Below, in pieces: positions 48,633 through 57,307 of a stretch of DNA of 64,000 nt. The DNA lies in NCBI RefSeq assembly GCF_039534085.1, contig NZ_BAAAUT010000022.1, positions 48,810-112,809 on the forward strand. Direction: 5' to 3'. Made by a program: the position numbers and the translations under genes. How positions within the stretch are numbered: the first letter of the stretch is position 1; each line of letters starts with the position of its first letter. This DNA comes from Planomonospora_B alba. GTDB taxonomy: Bacteria; Actinomycetota; Actinomycetes; Streptosporangiales; Streptosporangiaceae. The notes below the pieces were generated by a model that saw nothing but the letters and a program-made list of their open reading frames with translations, did not search any database and was not told the origin of the DNA.

Positions 48633-49945
48633 GCGCCGCGGCGGGTGACGTCTCCTGGCCTCCGCTGCCCGCCCACGCCCGGACGGGCGGCAGGCCCGCG
48701 GACGAGGACGAGGCGGCCGAGCGGGTGCTCACCCGCGCGCTGGGCTGGCTCGAAGCGCACCTGGAGTGGTTCGCGCCCCCGCGCTGGGAGCGGTTCCTGC
48801 CCCGGCGCCCCTTCCGGCCGGGCCCTCTCCTGGAGCTCGTGGGCCTGGTGCGCGTGCTGGAGCAGACAGGCGTCCTCCCCAGGCACGCGCCGCTGTCCGC
48901 GCGCGCGCTCGACCTGGCCGCCCAGGTCGCCGCCGGAGCGGACTTCGGACACGGCCTGGCCCGCGGTGACGAGTTCTTCCCCTACCATCTCAACCTGGTC
49001 GCCCTCCTGGACCTGCTCGGCCGCCCTCAGCCCGCACTGCGCGCGGCCTGCCAGGAACTGCTCGCCGCCGACGCGGGCGGCCACGCCCGGCCCTACAAAC
49101 CCGTGGTCAACAGGATCGAACTGCGCTACTTCATCGACCGCGGCGGCTTCACCGCCCCCGCCTCGCTGCCCGACGCCCGCACGCTCCACGGCCAGAGCAT
49201 CGCCGCTCTCGGCCCGGATCTGCTGCAGCTGACGGAAAGCGAGACCTACGCCCTCACCCACGTGCTGTTCTACATGACGGACTTCGGCCGCCACCGCCGT
49301 CTCCCCGGCGGAACCGCGGAGGCGGCCCGCCTGCGCGAGACCGTACAGGTGCTGCTCGGGGTCCATCTCTCCCGCGGCAGCCTGGACCTCCTGGCGGAAC
49401 TGCTGCTGTGCGCCACGGCGCTGGACGACGGGCACGGAACCGGCCCGACGGCGCGTCAGGGGTGGAACGCCCTGGCCCGGGCCCAGCGGCCGGACGGCGC
49501 CGTGCCCAGCCCCGTGCACCGCCCCGAGGTGATGAGCGGCCTGTCGGGTGAGAAGGCGGCCGCCTACCTGTTCGGCACCTGCTACCACACCACCACGGTG
49601 GCGGTCCTGGCCGCCGCCGTCCGCAGGCGGAGCCTGCGGCTCCTCCCCCGTCCCCAGGACCGGCGCCCCGAACCGCCCCTCCCCCCGCTGCCGTGCGCTG
49701 ACCCCGAGGAGATCCGGTCGTGGACGCGAAAGGCGCCCGAAGCGCTGCGGACCGCGCCGCCGGGCGGCCGGGCCGTCTGGTCGTCCTACCTCGCTCCCCT
49801 GCTGGTGCTCGGGGTCCAGGCACGCGATCCCGCTGTGCTGGCGGACGTCACGCGCGCCGCCGACCGGCTCGGCCACGGCGACCATCCCCTGCTCCGCGCG
49901 GCGGCCGCCCTCTGCTGCGCGCGGTCCCGGCGCCCGCCGGGCTGA
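48629..49945 (+). CDS. pspV: Conserved lantibiotic-cluster protein PspV
   Basis: About 438 residues, soluble, Leu/Ala/His-rich and mostly helical (VLTRALGWLEAHLEWFAPPRWERFLP ... FYMTDFGRHRRLPGG ... GSLDLLAELLLCATALDDG ... GTCYHTTTVAVLAAAVRRR). No catalytic motif is evident; the alternating helices and late Tyr-His segment loosely recall alpha/alpha-barrel proteins. A homologue ends the equivalent operon of the microbisporicin cluster, so a specific but undefined role is implied. Last gene of pspABCTUV. Confidence 0.83.
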   Translation: MSAAAGDVSWPPLPAHARTGGRPADEDEAAERVLTRALGWLEAHLEWFAPPRWERFLPRRPFRPGPLLELVGLVRVLEQTGVLPRHAPLSARALDLAAQVAAGADFGHGLARGDEFFPYHLNLVALLDLLGRPQPALRAACQELLAADAGGHARPYKPVVNRIELRYFIDRGGFTAPASLPDARTLHGQSIAALGPDLLQLTESETYALTHVLFYMTDFGRHRRLPGGTAEAARLRETVQVLLGVHLSRGSLDLLAELLLCATALDDGHGTGPTARQGWNALARAQRPDGAVPSPVHRPEVMSGLSGEKAAAYLFGTCYHTTTVAVLAAAVRRRSLRLLPRPQDRRPEPPLPPLPCADPEEIRSWTRKAPEALRTAPPGGRAVWSSYLAPLLVLGVQARDPAVLADVTRAADRLGHGDHPLLRAAAALCCARSRRPPG

Positions 49946-49967
49946 ACGGACGCGCACCGGATGCGGT

Positions 49968-51089
49968 TCACGGTCGCTCCCCCGGGGTGCCGGGGGCGGT
50001 CTCGGCCAGCACGCGCTGGGCGACGGCGAAGGCGGCGTTGGCGGCGGGCACCCCGCAGTAGACCGCGGTCTGCAGCAGCACCTCGCCGATCTCGTCGGCC
50101 GACAGGCCGTTGCGCAGCGCCGCGCGCACGTGCATGCCCAACTCCTCCAGGTGGCCGCGGGCCACCAGCGCGGTCAGCGTGACGCAGCTGCGCGTGCGGC
50201 GGTCCAGGCCCGGACGGGTCCAGATCTCCCCCCACGCGTAGCGGGTGATCAGGTCCTGGAAGTCGCGGGTGAAGGCCGTGGTGCGGGTGATCGCCCGGTC
50301 CACGTGGTCGTCGCCGAGCACCTCGCGCCGGACCGTCGTCCCCTCCTGCGCGGGCAGGTGCGCGAGCAGGGCGGCGGTGACCGGCTCCGGCCGGTCGACG
50401 CCCGCCAGGTGGGCGGCGCCGGGGACCTCCACCAGACTGGAGCCGGGGATGCCGTCGGCGAGCAGCCGGGCGTGCGCGGGCGGCGTCGCGCCATCCTCGC
50501 GCCCGGCCAGGACCAGCGTGGGGACGGTGATCTCCGCGAGGGAGCCGCGCAGGTCGTAGCCGGCCAGGGCGTCGCAGCAGGCGGCGTACCCGGCCGGGTC
50601 GGCGGCGGCGAGGTCGTCCAGGAGCGGCTGCCGTACGGGGCCGGCGAACCACCGCCGGGCGGCGGCCTCCACCAGCGGCCCGGTCCCCGCGGCGCGGACC
50701 GCCTCGGCCCGCTCCCGCCACGCCCGCGGCTCGCCGAAGCGGGCCGAGGAGCAGAGCATCGCCAGGGACCGCACCCGCCCGGGGTGCCGTACGGCCAGCG
50801 TCGCGCCGATCGCGCCGCCGATGGAGATCCCCGCGTAGTGGAAGCCGGTGAGGCCGCAGGCCTCGGCCGTCTCCAGCACGAGGTCGGCGAGGTCCTCCAT
50901 CGTCCGCACGCCGCGGGCGCCCGGAGCGGACCCGCCGTGGCCGGGCAGGTCGAACCTGACCACGCGGAACCGGCGGGCCAGGGCGGCCAGCTGCGGTTCC
51001 CAGACCCGCAGCGAGGTGCCGAGCGAGGGCCCGAGGACGAGCGGTTCGCCGTGTTCGGGGCCGTCGATCCGGTGGTGCAGCGCCGTCAT
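49968..51089 (-). CDS. pcaL: Fused 3-oxoadipate enol-lactonase / 4-carboxymuconolactone decarboxylase (PcaL)
   Basis: About 373 residues. Residues 1-255 are an alpha/beta hydrolase, the PcaD activity (FRVVRFDLPGHGGSAPG; nucleophile elbow GISIGGAIG; TLVLAGREDGATPP; VPGAAHLAGVDRP). Residues 260-373 are the PcaC decarboxylase (FQDLITRYAWGEIWTRPGLDRRTRSCVTLTALVARGHLEELGMHVRAALRNGLSADEIGEVLLQTAVYCGVP). The fusion, called PcaL, is usual in actinobacteria and carries out two consecutive steps of the protocatechuate branch. Last gene of the pca operon, 42 bp after pcaG, with no pcaB between. Confidence 0.93.
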   Translation of the reverse strand: MTALHHRIDGPEHGEPLVLGPSLGTSLRVWEPQLAALARRFRVVRFDLPGHGGSAPGARGVRTMEDLADLVLETAEACGLTGFHYAGISIGGAIGATLAVRHPGRVRSLAMLCSSARFGEPRAWRERAEAVRAAGTGPLVEAAARRWFAGPVRQPLLDDLAAADPAGYAACCDALAGYDLRGSLAEITVPTLVLAGREDGATPPAHARLLADGIPGSSLVEVPGAAHLAGVDRPEPVTAALLAHLPAQEGTTVRREVLGDDHVDRAITRTTAFTRDFQDLITRYAWGEIWTRPGLDRRTRSCVTLTALVARGHLEELGMHVRAALRNGLSADEIGEVLLQTAVYCGVPAANAAFAVAQRVLAETAPGTPGERP

Positions 51090-51131
51090 CTCTCCTCCCG
51101 CGGCGCCCCGGAACCGTCCGGGCTCCGGGGG

Positions 51132-51722
51132 TCATCCGAAGTCAAGGAAGACCGTCTCCTTCTCGCCCTGCAGGTGGATGTCGAACCGGTACACGCCCTC
51201 GCGCTCCCGCTCGGCCAGGAGGGTGCGCCCGCGCCCGGCGGGCAGCGTGTCGAGGAAGGGGTCGGGCGCCAGGTAGACGCGGGTGAACAGGTGGTGCAGC
51301 AGGCCGCGGGCGAACACGCAGACGCTGATGTAGCCGTTGCCGGGCGCCAGCGTGCGCAGCACCCAGCGGCCGTCGGCGTCGGTGGCGACCCGGCCGAAGC
51401 CGGTGAAGTCGACCCCGTTCCTGCCGGCGACCGCGCCGGTCACCGGGTCGCGGCGCAGGCTGCCCGGCGCGCCCGCCAGATTTCCGGCGGGGTCGGCCTG
51501 CCAGAACTCCAGCAGCGCGTCGGGGACCGCGTCGCCCGCGCCGTCGTACACGCGGCCGTGCACGGTGATCGCCGCCGGATCGCCGGCCGGGGCGACGTCG
51601 CCGCCGCCGGGGAAGGGCAGCGCGTAGCCGTAGAACGGCCCGACGGTCTGCGAGGGGGTAGGACCGGTGCCGCGGCCCTCGGCGAACCGGTCACGGTTCG
51701 ACGCCGACGCGGAGGACGTCAC
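51132..51722 (-). CDS. pcaG: Protocatechuate 3,4-dioxygenase alpha subunit (PcaG)
   Basis: About 196 residues. SQTVGPFYGYALPFP opens the family domain, followed by ITVHGRVYDGAGDAVPDALLEFWQADPAGN, DFTGFGRVATDADGRWVLRTLAPG and YISVCVFARGLLHHLFTRVYL. The alpha subunit supports the beta subunit and carries no iron. The GTG start overlaps the pcaH stop (GTGA). Confidence 0.93.
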   Translation of the reverse strand: MTSSASASNRDRFAEGRGTGPTPSQTVGPFYGYALPFPGGGDVAPAGDPAAITVHGRVYDGAGDAVPDALLEFWQADPAGNLAGAPGSLRRDPVTGAVAGRNGVDFTGFGRVATDADGRWVLRTLAPGNGYISVCVFARGLLHHLFTRVYLAPDPFLDTLPAGRGRTLLAEREREGVYRFDIHLQGEKETVFLDFG

Positions 51723-52459
51723 CGGCCCTCCTCCATCCAGGTCGCGGCGGGGCCGTCCAGCACGATGTCCCACCGGTAGCCCAGCGACCACTCCGGCACC
51801 GACAGGTCGTGCTCGTAGGCGGCGACCAGCCGCTGCCGGGCCCGCTCGTCGGTGACCGACTGCAGGATCGGGTCGTAGGGGAACAGCGGGTCGCCCGGGA
51901 AGTACATCTGGGTGACCAGGCGCTGGGTGAAGGCCGTGCCGAACAGCGAGAAGTGGATGTGCGCGGGCCGCCAGGCATTGACGTGGTTGCGCCAGGGGTA
52001 GGCGCCCGGCTTGATCGTGGTGAACGTGTACTCGCCGTCGTCGCCGGTCAGGCAGCGGCCGACGCCGGTGAAGTTCGGATCCAGCGGCGCGGGGTGGTCG
52101 TCGCGCTGGTGGGGGTAGCGGCCGGAGGCGTTGGCCTGCCAGATCTCCACGAGCTGCCCGCGGACCGGGCGGCCGTGGCGGTCGGTGACGCGGCCGCGCA
52201 CGGTGATGCGCTCGCCCAGCGGCTCGCCGGGGTGCTGGCGGGTCAGGTCGTTGTCCAGGGCGGTCACGTCGGTGACGCCGAAGACCGGCCCGGTCAGCTC
52301 GGCGGCCTCGGGATCGGTCACCGCGACCGGCGGCTGCTTCGGGTGGCGCAGCAGGGTGCTGCGGTAGGGGGCGTAGTCGCGCGCGGGATGGTCGCCGGGT
52401 GCGACCGCGGCACGCCGTTCGGCGATCTCCCGGTCGATGTCGGCCTGGGTGAGGGACAT
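51719..52459 (-). CDS. pcaH: Protocatechuate 3,4-dioxygenase beta subunit (PcaH)
   Basis: About 246 residues. It cleaves protocatechuate to 3-carboxy-cis,cis-muconate. Features: ITVRGRVTDRHGRPVRGQLVEIWQANASGRYPHQRDDHPAPLDPNFTGVGRC, FTTIKPGAYPW (Tyr ligand) and NAWRPAHIHFSLFG, where the two-His pattern and the Tyr residues hold the non-haem Fe(III). Coupled to pcaG. Upstream lies a remnant of the thiolase gene. Confidence 0.94.
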   Translation of the reverse strand: MSLTQADIDREIAERRAAVAPGDHPARDYAPYRSTLLRHPKQPPVAVTDPEAAELTGPVFGVTDVTALDNDLTRQHPGEPLGERITVRGRVTDRHGRPVRGQLVEIWQANASGRYPHQRDDHPAPLDPNFTGVGRCLTGDDGEYTFTTIKPGAYPWRNHVNAWRPAHIHFSLFGTAFTQRLVTQMYFPGDPLFPYDPILQSVTDERARQRLVAAYEHDLSVPEWSLGYRWDIVLDGPAATWMEEGR

Positions 52460-52466
52460 GGGGTGG

Positions 52467-52679
52467 TTACCTTTCGAGGATGACGGCCAGGCCCTGACCG
52501 ACGCCGATGCACAGGGAGGCCGGGCCGGTGCCGGATCCGGCGGCGGCCGGCCGGTGGGCGACCGTGCCGGTGATCCGGGCCCCGGAGGCCCCCGGCGGAC
52601 GGCCCGGCGCGAGCGCTCCGCCGTACCGGCCGAAGGGGGTGCGCACGGCGCCGAGGACGTAGACCGCTCCCGTGCTCAT
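52467..52679 (-). pseudogene. pcaF: Remnant of beta-ketoadipyl-CoA thiolase (pcaF), internally deleted
   Basis: 70 codons joining the two ends of a thiolase. The N-terminal AVYVLGAVRTPFGRYGGALA runs within a few residues into the C-terminal GASGARITGTVAHR ... LCIGVGQGLAVILER. About 330 internal residues, including the active-site cysteine, are missing, but the frame, start (ATGA overlap with pcaJ) and stop are intact. It therefore keeps its place in the operon without making an enzyme. The normal protein has about 400 residues. Confidence 0.85.
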
Positions 52680-53305
52680 GCGACGACCTCCGCGCCGGTG
52701 CGGCCGCGCAGCTCGTCCGGGCTCACCCCGGGGGCGGTCTCCACCAGCCGCAGCCCGCCGGGGGTGACGTCCAGGACGCCGAGGTCGGTGATGATCCGGT
52801 GCACGCACGCCCGGCCGGTGAGCGGGAGCGAGCACTCCTGAACGATCTTGGGTGAGCCGTCCCTGGCCGTGTGCTCCATGACCACGAGCACCCTGCGGGC
52901 GCCGTGCACCAGGTCCATCGCCCCGCCCATGCCCTTGACCAGCCTGCCGGGGACCGCCCAGTTGGCCAGGTCGCCCCGGGCCGAGACCTGCATCGCGCCC
53001 AGCACCGCCACGTCGACGTGACCGCCGCGGATCATGCCGAACGACAGCGACGAGTCGAAGAACGACGCGCCGGGCAGCACGGTCACGGTCTCCTTGCCCG
53101 CGTTGATCAGGTCGGGGTCGACCTCGTCCTCGGCCGGGTAGGGGCCGACGCCGAGGATCCCGTTCTCCGAGTGCAGCACGACGCCCGTACCGGCCGGCAG
53201 GAACGACGGGATGCGCGTGGGCAGCCCGATGCCGAGGTTGACGTAGTCGCCGTCGCGCAGCTCCGCCGCCGCCCGCGCGGCCATCTCGTCCCTGCTCCAG
53301 CTCAT
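52676..53305 (-). CDS. pcaJ: 3-oxoadipate CoA-transferase subunit B (PcaJ)
   Basis: About 209 residues. The CoA-transferase family I beta pattern is clear: GDYVNLGIGLPTRIPSFLP, the catalytic Glu in HSENGILGVGP, GASFFDSSLSFGMIRGGHVDVAVLGAMQVS and GMGGAMDLVHGARRVLVVMEHT. With PcaI it activates 3-oxoadipate using succinyl-CoA. ATGA overlaps at both ends. Confidence 0.93.
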   Translation of the reverse strand: MSWSRDEMAARAAAELRDGDYVNLGIGLPTRIPSFLPAGTGVVLHSENGILGVGPYPAEDEVDPDLINAGKETVTVLPGASFFDSSLSFGMIRGGHVDVAVLGAMQVSARGDLANWAVPGRLVKGMGGAMDLVHGARRVLVVMEHTARDGSPKIVQECSLPLTGRACVHRIITDLGVLDVTPGGLRLVETAPGVSPDELRGRTGAEVVA

Positions 53306-54180
53306 GGGGTGCGCACCGTCCGCTTCTCGACGCCCTTGTCGGCGGCCTGATCGGGGGTGAGCGGGAGCACCCGCTGCACGAAGATCCCGGGCAGGTGGAC
53401 CTCGTCGGGGTCCAGCTCGGTCAGCTCCTCGACCTCGGCGATGGTGATCCGCCCGGCCATCGCGGCCAGCGGGTTGAAGTTGCGGGCGGCCTTGGCGAAG
53501 ACCAGGTTGCCGTGCCGGTCCCCCCTGGCCGCGCGGACCAGCGCGAAGTCGGTGGTGATGGCGTGCTCCAGGACGTAGGCCCGGCCGCCGAACGCGCGGA
53601 CCTCCTTGGGCGGCGAGGCCACCGCGACCGACCCGTCGGCGGCGTGGCGGAGCGGGAGCCCGCCGTCGGCGACCGGGGTGCCGACCCCGGCGGGGGTGTA
53701 GAAGGCGGGGATGCCGCACCCGCCCGCGCGCAGCCGCTCGGCCAGGCTGCCCTGCGGGGTCAGCTCGACCTCCAGCTCGCCCGCCAGGTACTGCCGGGCG
53801 AACTCGGTGTTGTCGCCGATGTAGGAGGCGGTGACCCGGGCGATCCGCCGGGCGGCCAGCAGCACGCCCAGGCCGCCGCCGTCCGTCCCGCAGTTGTTGG
53901 ACACGACGCTGATGCCGGTCACGCCGATCTCGTACAGCGCCCGGATCAGCACGGCCGGGATGCCGCTGAGGCCGAAGCCGCCGACCGCGAACGAGGCGCC
54001 GTCGCGCACCCCGGCCAGCGCCTCGGCGGCCGAGGCCGCCACCTTGCCGCGCCCCCGGCCCGCTGCCGGACCTGTAGCCAGGTCTGCTGCCGGGCCTGTT
54101 TCCGGACCTGCCGCCAGGTCCGCCGCCGGGCCCGCTGCGGGCACTGTCCCCGGACCGCCTCTTCCCGTGTCCGTCCGCAC
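53302..54180 (-). CDS. pcaI: 3-oxoadipate CoA-transferase subunit A (PcaI) with low-complexity N-terminal extension
   Basis: About 292 residues from GTG 54180. The enzyme domain starts near residue 46 (VAASAAEALAGVRDGASFAVGGFGLSGIP) and includes VSNNCGTDGGGLGVLLAARRIARVTASYIGDN and GIPAFYTPAGVGTPVADG. The first ~45 residues are a GPAADLATGP-like Gly/Pro/Ala repeat absent from typical PcaI. A GTG at 54042 would give a normal-length protein, so the true start may be there. First gene of the pca operon, divergent from the tandem IclR regulator. Confidence 0.88.
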   Translation of the reverse strand: MRTDTGRGGPGTVPAAGPAADLAAGPETGPAADLATGPAAGRGRGKVAASAAEALAGVRDGASFAVGGFGLSGIPAVLIRALYEIGVTGISVVSNNCGTDGGGLGVLLAARRIARVTASYIGDNTEFARQYLAGELEVELTPQGSLAERLRAGGCGIPAFYTPAGVGTPVADGGLPLRHAADGSVAVASPPKEVRAFGGRAYVLEHAITTDFALVRAARGDRHGNLVFAKAARNFNPLAAMAGRITIAEVEELTELDPDEVHLPGIFVQRVLPLTPDQAADKGVEKRTVRTP

Positions 54181-54218
54181 GACGCTCCGTCCGATCCGCC
54201 GCGCCCACCGGGCGAGCT

Positions 54219-54244
54219 GTTCGCTCAGTGAACTTCAGTTCGCT
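54219..54244. promoter_or_regulatory. Three GTTCrCT repeats in the pca divergent promoter
   Basis: GTTCGCTCAGTGAAC (54219-54233) is an almost perfect 15-bp palindrome, and a third half site, GTTCGCT, follows at 54238-54244 in direct orientation. One inverted pair plus one direct copy is the arrangement described for PcaU/PobR-type IclR regulators, which also bind GTTCG-like repeats. Confidence 0.65.
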
Positions 54245-54323
54245 AGCGTGGAGACGAGTATCCGCAGCGGAGGCACTCCTGTCAAAGGATCCTTCCGCTG
54301 ATCTCCGCTGAGCGAGGAGCGCG

Positions 54324-55793
54324 ATGGAAGCGGCCGGAACCCTGGAGCGCGGCCTGACCGTGCTGCGCGCGCTGTGCGCCGATCCCCGACGGGCACGCGC
54401 CACCGACCTGGTCCGCGCCACCGGCCTGGCCCGATCGGTGGTCGACCGCGTCGTTTCCACCCTCCTGCACCTCGGTTATCTGCGGGCCGAGGGCCGCGAC
54501 CTGCTGGTCGCCCCTCCTCTGGCGGAGCTGGGCGCGGCCTACCTGGCCTGCAGCGGGCTGCCCCGGGTCCTCGGCCCGCACGCCCGGCGGCTCGCCGACG
54601 AGCTCGACGAGTCGGTCTCGCTGGCCGTGCCGGACGGCGACGACGTCCGGTTCGTCGCCCAGTTCCCCCGGCGGCGCGCCCTGTCGATCACCTTCCGGGT
54701 CGGGGACACGCTCCCCGCCGACCGCTGCGCCGCCGGGCTGGCCCTGCGCGGCCCCGCGGCGCCGTGCGCCGAGGACGACCAGCTCGTCGAGCCGGGCCTG
54801 GTCGCGGTCGCGCTGCCGGTGCGCGCCCCGGACGGCAGAGCCGTCTGCGCGGCCAGCGTGGTCAGCCACACCAGCAGGCACGACGTCGCGGGCCTGCGCG
54901 AGCACGCCCTGCCCCGGCTGCGCGCGACGGTCGGCGCGATGGAGACGGCCCTGAGGGAGCCGGCCCTGAAAGGGGACTCGCCCGCTCCCCGACCCGCCGG
55001 AGCCGCGGACTCCTCACCGGCCGTGAAGGCGGAGCTGGGCGCGGCCTACCTCCAGTCGCTGGCCCGCGGCCTGGCCGTGCTGGTCGCGCTCGGCTCGGCG
55101 CCCGGCGGGCTCACCCTCGCCGACGCCGCCCGGGCCACCGGCCTGCCCCGCGCCACCGTACGGCGCGCGGTCCGATCCCTGGAGCGGCAGGGCTACGCGG
55201 CGGCCGAAGGCACCCGGTTCGTCCTGCTGCCCCGGGTGCTGGAGCTCGGCTACGCCCGCCTGTCCGCCCTGACCTTCCAGCAGATCGTCCAGCCGCACCT
55301 GGCGGACCTGGTGGCCCGGGTCCGCGCGTCGGCCTCGGTCGCCGTGCTCTCCGGCGACGACGTCGTCTACGTGGCGCGCGTGCCCACCGCCGGCGTCATG
55401 AGCGTCGACATCACCGTCGGCACCCGCTTCCCCGCCCACGCCACCTCCGTGGGCCGCGTCCTGCTGGCCGGCCTGCCCGAGGAACGCCTGGCGCAGCTCA
55501 CCCCCCGGCCGCTGACCCGCCACACGATCACCTCTCCCGCCGCGCTGGCCGACGCCGTACGGCAGGCCGCCCGCGACGGCTACGCCCTGGCCGACCAGGA
55601 ACTGGAGGAGGGCCTCCGCTCCATCGCCGTGCCCGTCCGCGACCGCGCCGGACGCACCGTCGCAGCCCTCAACGTCGCCACCCACGCCGGCCGCGCCACC
55701 CCCGGCGACCTGGTCCGCGACGTCCTCCCCGCCCTCACCGAAACGGCCTCCCGGATCGAGACGGACCTCCGCCACGTCCCCGCGGCCCCGTGA
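54324..55793 (+). CDS. Tandem IclR-family regulator of the pca operon
   Basis: About 489 residues made of two full IclR modules. The first HTH is ERGLTVLRALCADPRRARATDLVRATGLARSVVDRVVSTLLHLGYL, and the second starts near 245 (LARGLAVLVALGSAPGGLTLADAARATGLPRATVRRAVRSLERQGY). Each is followed by an IclR effector domain. The second ends with the typical ITVGTRFPAHATSVGRVLLAGLP ... DQELEEGLRSIAVPVRDRAGRTVAALNVATHAGR, while the first is shorter and less conserved. It diverges from pcaI, so it is the likely activator/repressor responding to protocatechuate or beta-ketoadipate. Confidence 0.88.
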   Translation: MEAAGTLERGLTVLRALCADPRRARATDLVRATGLARSVVDRVVSTLLHLGYLRAEGRDLLVAPPLAELGAAYLACSGLPRVLGPHARRLADELDESVSLAVPDGDDVRFVAQFPRRRALSITFRVGDTLPADRCAAGLALRGPAAPCAEDDQLVEPGLVAVALPVRAPDGRAVCAASVVSHTSRHDVAGLREHALPRLRATVGAMETALREPALKGDSPAPRPAGAADSSPAVKAELGAAYLQSLARGLAVLVALGSAPGGLTLADAARATGLPRATVRRAVRSLERQGYAAAEGTRFVLLPRVLELGYARLSALTFQQIVQPHLADLVARVRASASVAVLSGDDVVYVARVPTAGVMSVDITVGTRFPAHATSVGRVLLAGLPEERLAQLTPRPLTRHTITSPAALADAVRQAARDGYALADQELEEGLRSIAVPVRDRAGRTVAALNVATHAGRATPGDLVRDVLPALTETASRIETDLRHVPAAP

Positions 55794-56155
55794 CCGCCAC
55801 CGCGGCCTTCGACGCCAGCGTGAAGCCGATGAACGGCCCCATCAGCATGAACGGCGCGGCGCCCACGACCAGCACGCCGAGCCCCAGCAGCAGCCCGGTC
55901 TCCTGAGGCGTCACGCCGATGCCGCGCCGCCTGGCCGGGTCCAGCGGCGAGCCGCCGAACAGCTCCACCGTGCCCGACGCGGGCCGGCGCAGCCCTGCGA
56001 AGAGGTTGATGAGGGTGGACTTTCCCGCGCCGTTCGGGCCGAGCAGTCCGATCAGCTCACCCGCCCGGATGTCGGGCGAGACGCGGTCGAGCGCGAGCAC
56101 GTCGCCGTAACTGGCGGGTGACCTCGACCGTTCGGGCGAGGATCGCCATGTCATG
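55794..56155 (-). pseudogene. ABC transporter remnant: ATPase start joined to permease fragment
   Basis: On the minus strand a ribosome site (AGGAGG) and ATG precede an ATPase beginning (YGDVLALDRVSPDIRAGELIGLLGPNGAGKSTLINLFAGLRRPASGTVELFG ... IGVTPQETG). The frame then passes into a permease-like hydrophobic segment (LLGLGVLVVGAAPFMLMGPFIGFTLASKAAVAV) and dissolves into the antisense of the IclR gene. The signature, Walker B and most of the permease are gone. The first codons are also out of frame (ATG GCG ATC ... would need one base removed to join YGDVLAL). A decayed, deleted ATPase-permease pair. Confidence 0.75.
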
Positions 56156-56600
56156 CCTCCTGTGCCGTCCCGCCGCCGCCCGGCAGGGTGCGAATCGTCC
56201 CGGTCCTCCTGATGGAGGTGTCCATGCCTGTCAGCCTCGCCCGGCAGCCCGCCCTGCCGCATCGGGCGCGCGGTCGGGCCGTGTCCTCCCCCGGTGCGGT
56301 ACGGGTCCGACCTTGGTAGTGACGGATTCGCCGTACCGCCGATCAGCCTGGGCCGATGAGCCAGATCCGGCACCCGCACCCGCTCGCGGTGGCGGGCAGG
56401 GTCCTCGGGATGGGCACGCTGACCACCGTGGCGCTGCAGGTGGCCCAGCGCAGGCGCCTGCCCGTCGCCGCCGCGGTGACCGCCTTGAGCAGCACCGCCA
56501 GCTCGGCCGCCTCCGCCTCGGCGAGCGGCTCGCGGGCGATCGGCGCGCAACAGCGGCTGCGTCAGGCCCGGCGGTCGGCAGCCGGGCCGGGAAGGCCGTG
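56156..56600. other. Gene-poor interval with a possible regulator remnant
   Basis: No intact gene. On the minus strand, near 56380-56540, one frame reads REPLAEAEAAELAVLLKAVTAAA, which resembles the C-terminal helix of a MarR regulator, but the frame is closed by a stop just upstream and a frameshift would be needed to extend it (LTQPLLRAD). The rest, 56160-56340, shows no coding signal I trust. It lies between a decayed ABC gene and the TetR gene, consistent with a deletion-scarred region. Confidence 0.4.
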
Positions 56601-57218
56601 TCAGCGGGGCTGGGCGGCGGCGATGACGCCGTGCACGGCTTGGTCGATGCGGCTCGCGGCGGCCTCGGGGTCGGGTCGGCCGGCCTCCAGCCAGGCGATG
56701 ACCGCCTCGACGGTGAGGGCGGGGATCAGGTTCGCCGCCCAGTCCAGCCACGGCCCCGCCGGGATGACTCTGGCCAGGTTGCGGTGGGCGATCTCGCGGG
56801 AGGCGGCGGTGATGGAGTCGATCAGGTCACGGAAGTCCGGCTCGCGGGCGGCATAGCGGAACAGCAGCCGGAAGCCGTCGGGATCAGCGGCGGCCGCGCG
56901 CAGCAGTGCGGGGATGGCGCCCTCGTCGAAGTCGTCGCCTCCGGTGGCCTCGGCCAGCCGGACGCAGGCGCGGTCCAGCACGGCCCGGTACAGGTCGGCC
57001 TTGGACTCGAAGTGCCGGTACAGCATGGCCCGGGTGAGGGCGGCCTCGGCGGCGACGTCGTCCAGGCCGGTGGCGGCGTACCCGGCGCGGGCGAAGGCGC
57101 GGGTGGCGGCGTCCAGGATCTGCTCGCGGCGCTCGGCGCGGCGCAGCCGGCGCACCGGCGTCGGCTGCGCCGGTGCGCCGGGGTCGGCCCGGGGGCCGCC
57201 GTGGTCGGGGATGGTCAT
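56601..57218 (-). CDS. TetR-family regulator
   Basis: About 205 residues. The HTH reads RAERREQILDAATRAFARAGYAATGLDDVAAEAALTRAMLYRHFESKADLYRAVLDRA, and the ligand domain contains DGFRLLFRYAAREPDFRDLIDSITAASREIAHRNLARVI. The ATG at 57218 has GGAG close upstream. It diverges from a P450/methyltransferase pair across a region with several TACAAGT-type repeats and probably represses them. Confidence 0.88.
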   Translation of the reverse strand: MTIPDHGGPRADPGAPAQPTPVRRLRRAERREQILDAATRAFARAGYAATGLDDVAAEAALTRAMLYRHFESKADLYRAVLDRACVRLAEATGGDDFDEGAIPALLRAAAADPDGFRLLFRYAAREPDFRDLIDSITAASREIAHRNLARVIPAGPWLDWAANLIPALTVEAVIAWLEAGRPDPEAAASRIDQAVHGVIAAAQPR

Positions 57219-57230
57219 CTCCGCTCCTCC

Positions 57231-57282
57231 ACTTGTAGAACCACGAGTATACAAGTAGCGTTTTAGACATCGGTGTATACAA
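57231..57282. promoter_or_regulatory. Repeats in the TetR/P450 divergent promoter
   Basis: ACTTGTA (57231-57237) and TACAAGT (57250-57256) form an inverted repeat with a 12-bp spacer. GTATACAA occurs at 57247-57254 and again at 57275-57282. The cluster of related half sites between divergent genes fits a TetR operator region. Confidence 0.55.
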
Positions 57283-57307
57283 ATCCTTGTCTACTTCTGG
57301 AGGAGTC

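Noticed and set aside
55735..56751. A 338-codon fused ABC ATPase/permease protein as an intact gene
   Set aside because: It lacks the ABC signature and Walker B, starts in unrelated Arg/Gly-rich sequence and ends in IclR antisense; it is a remnant.
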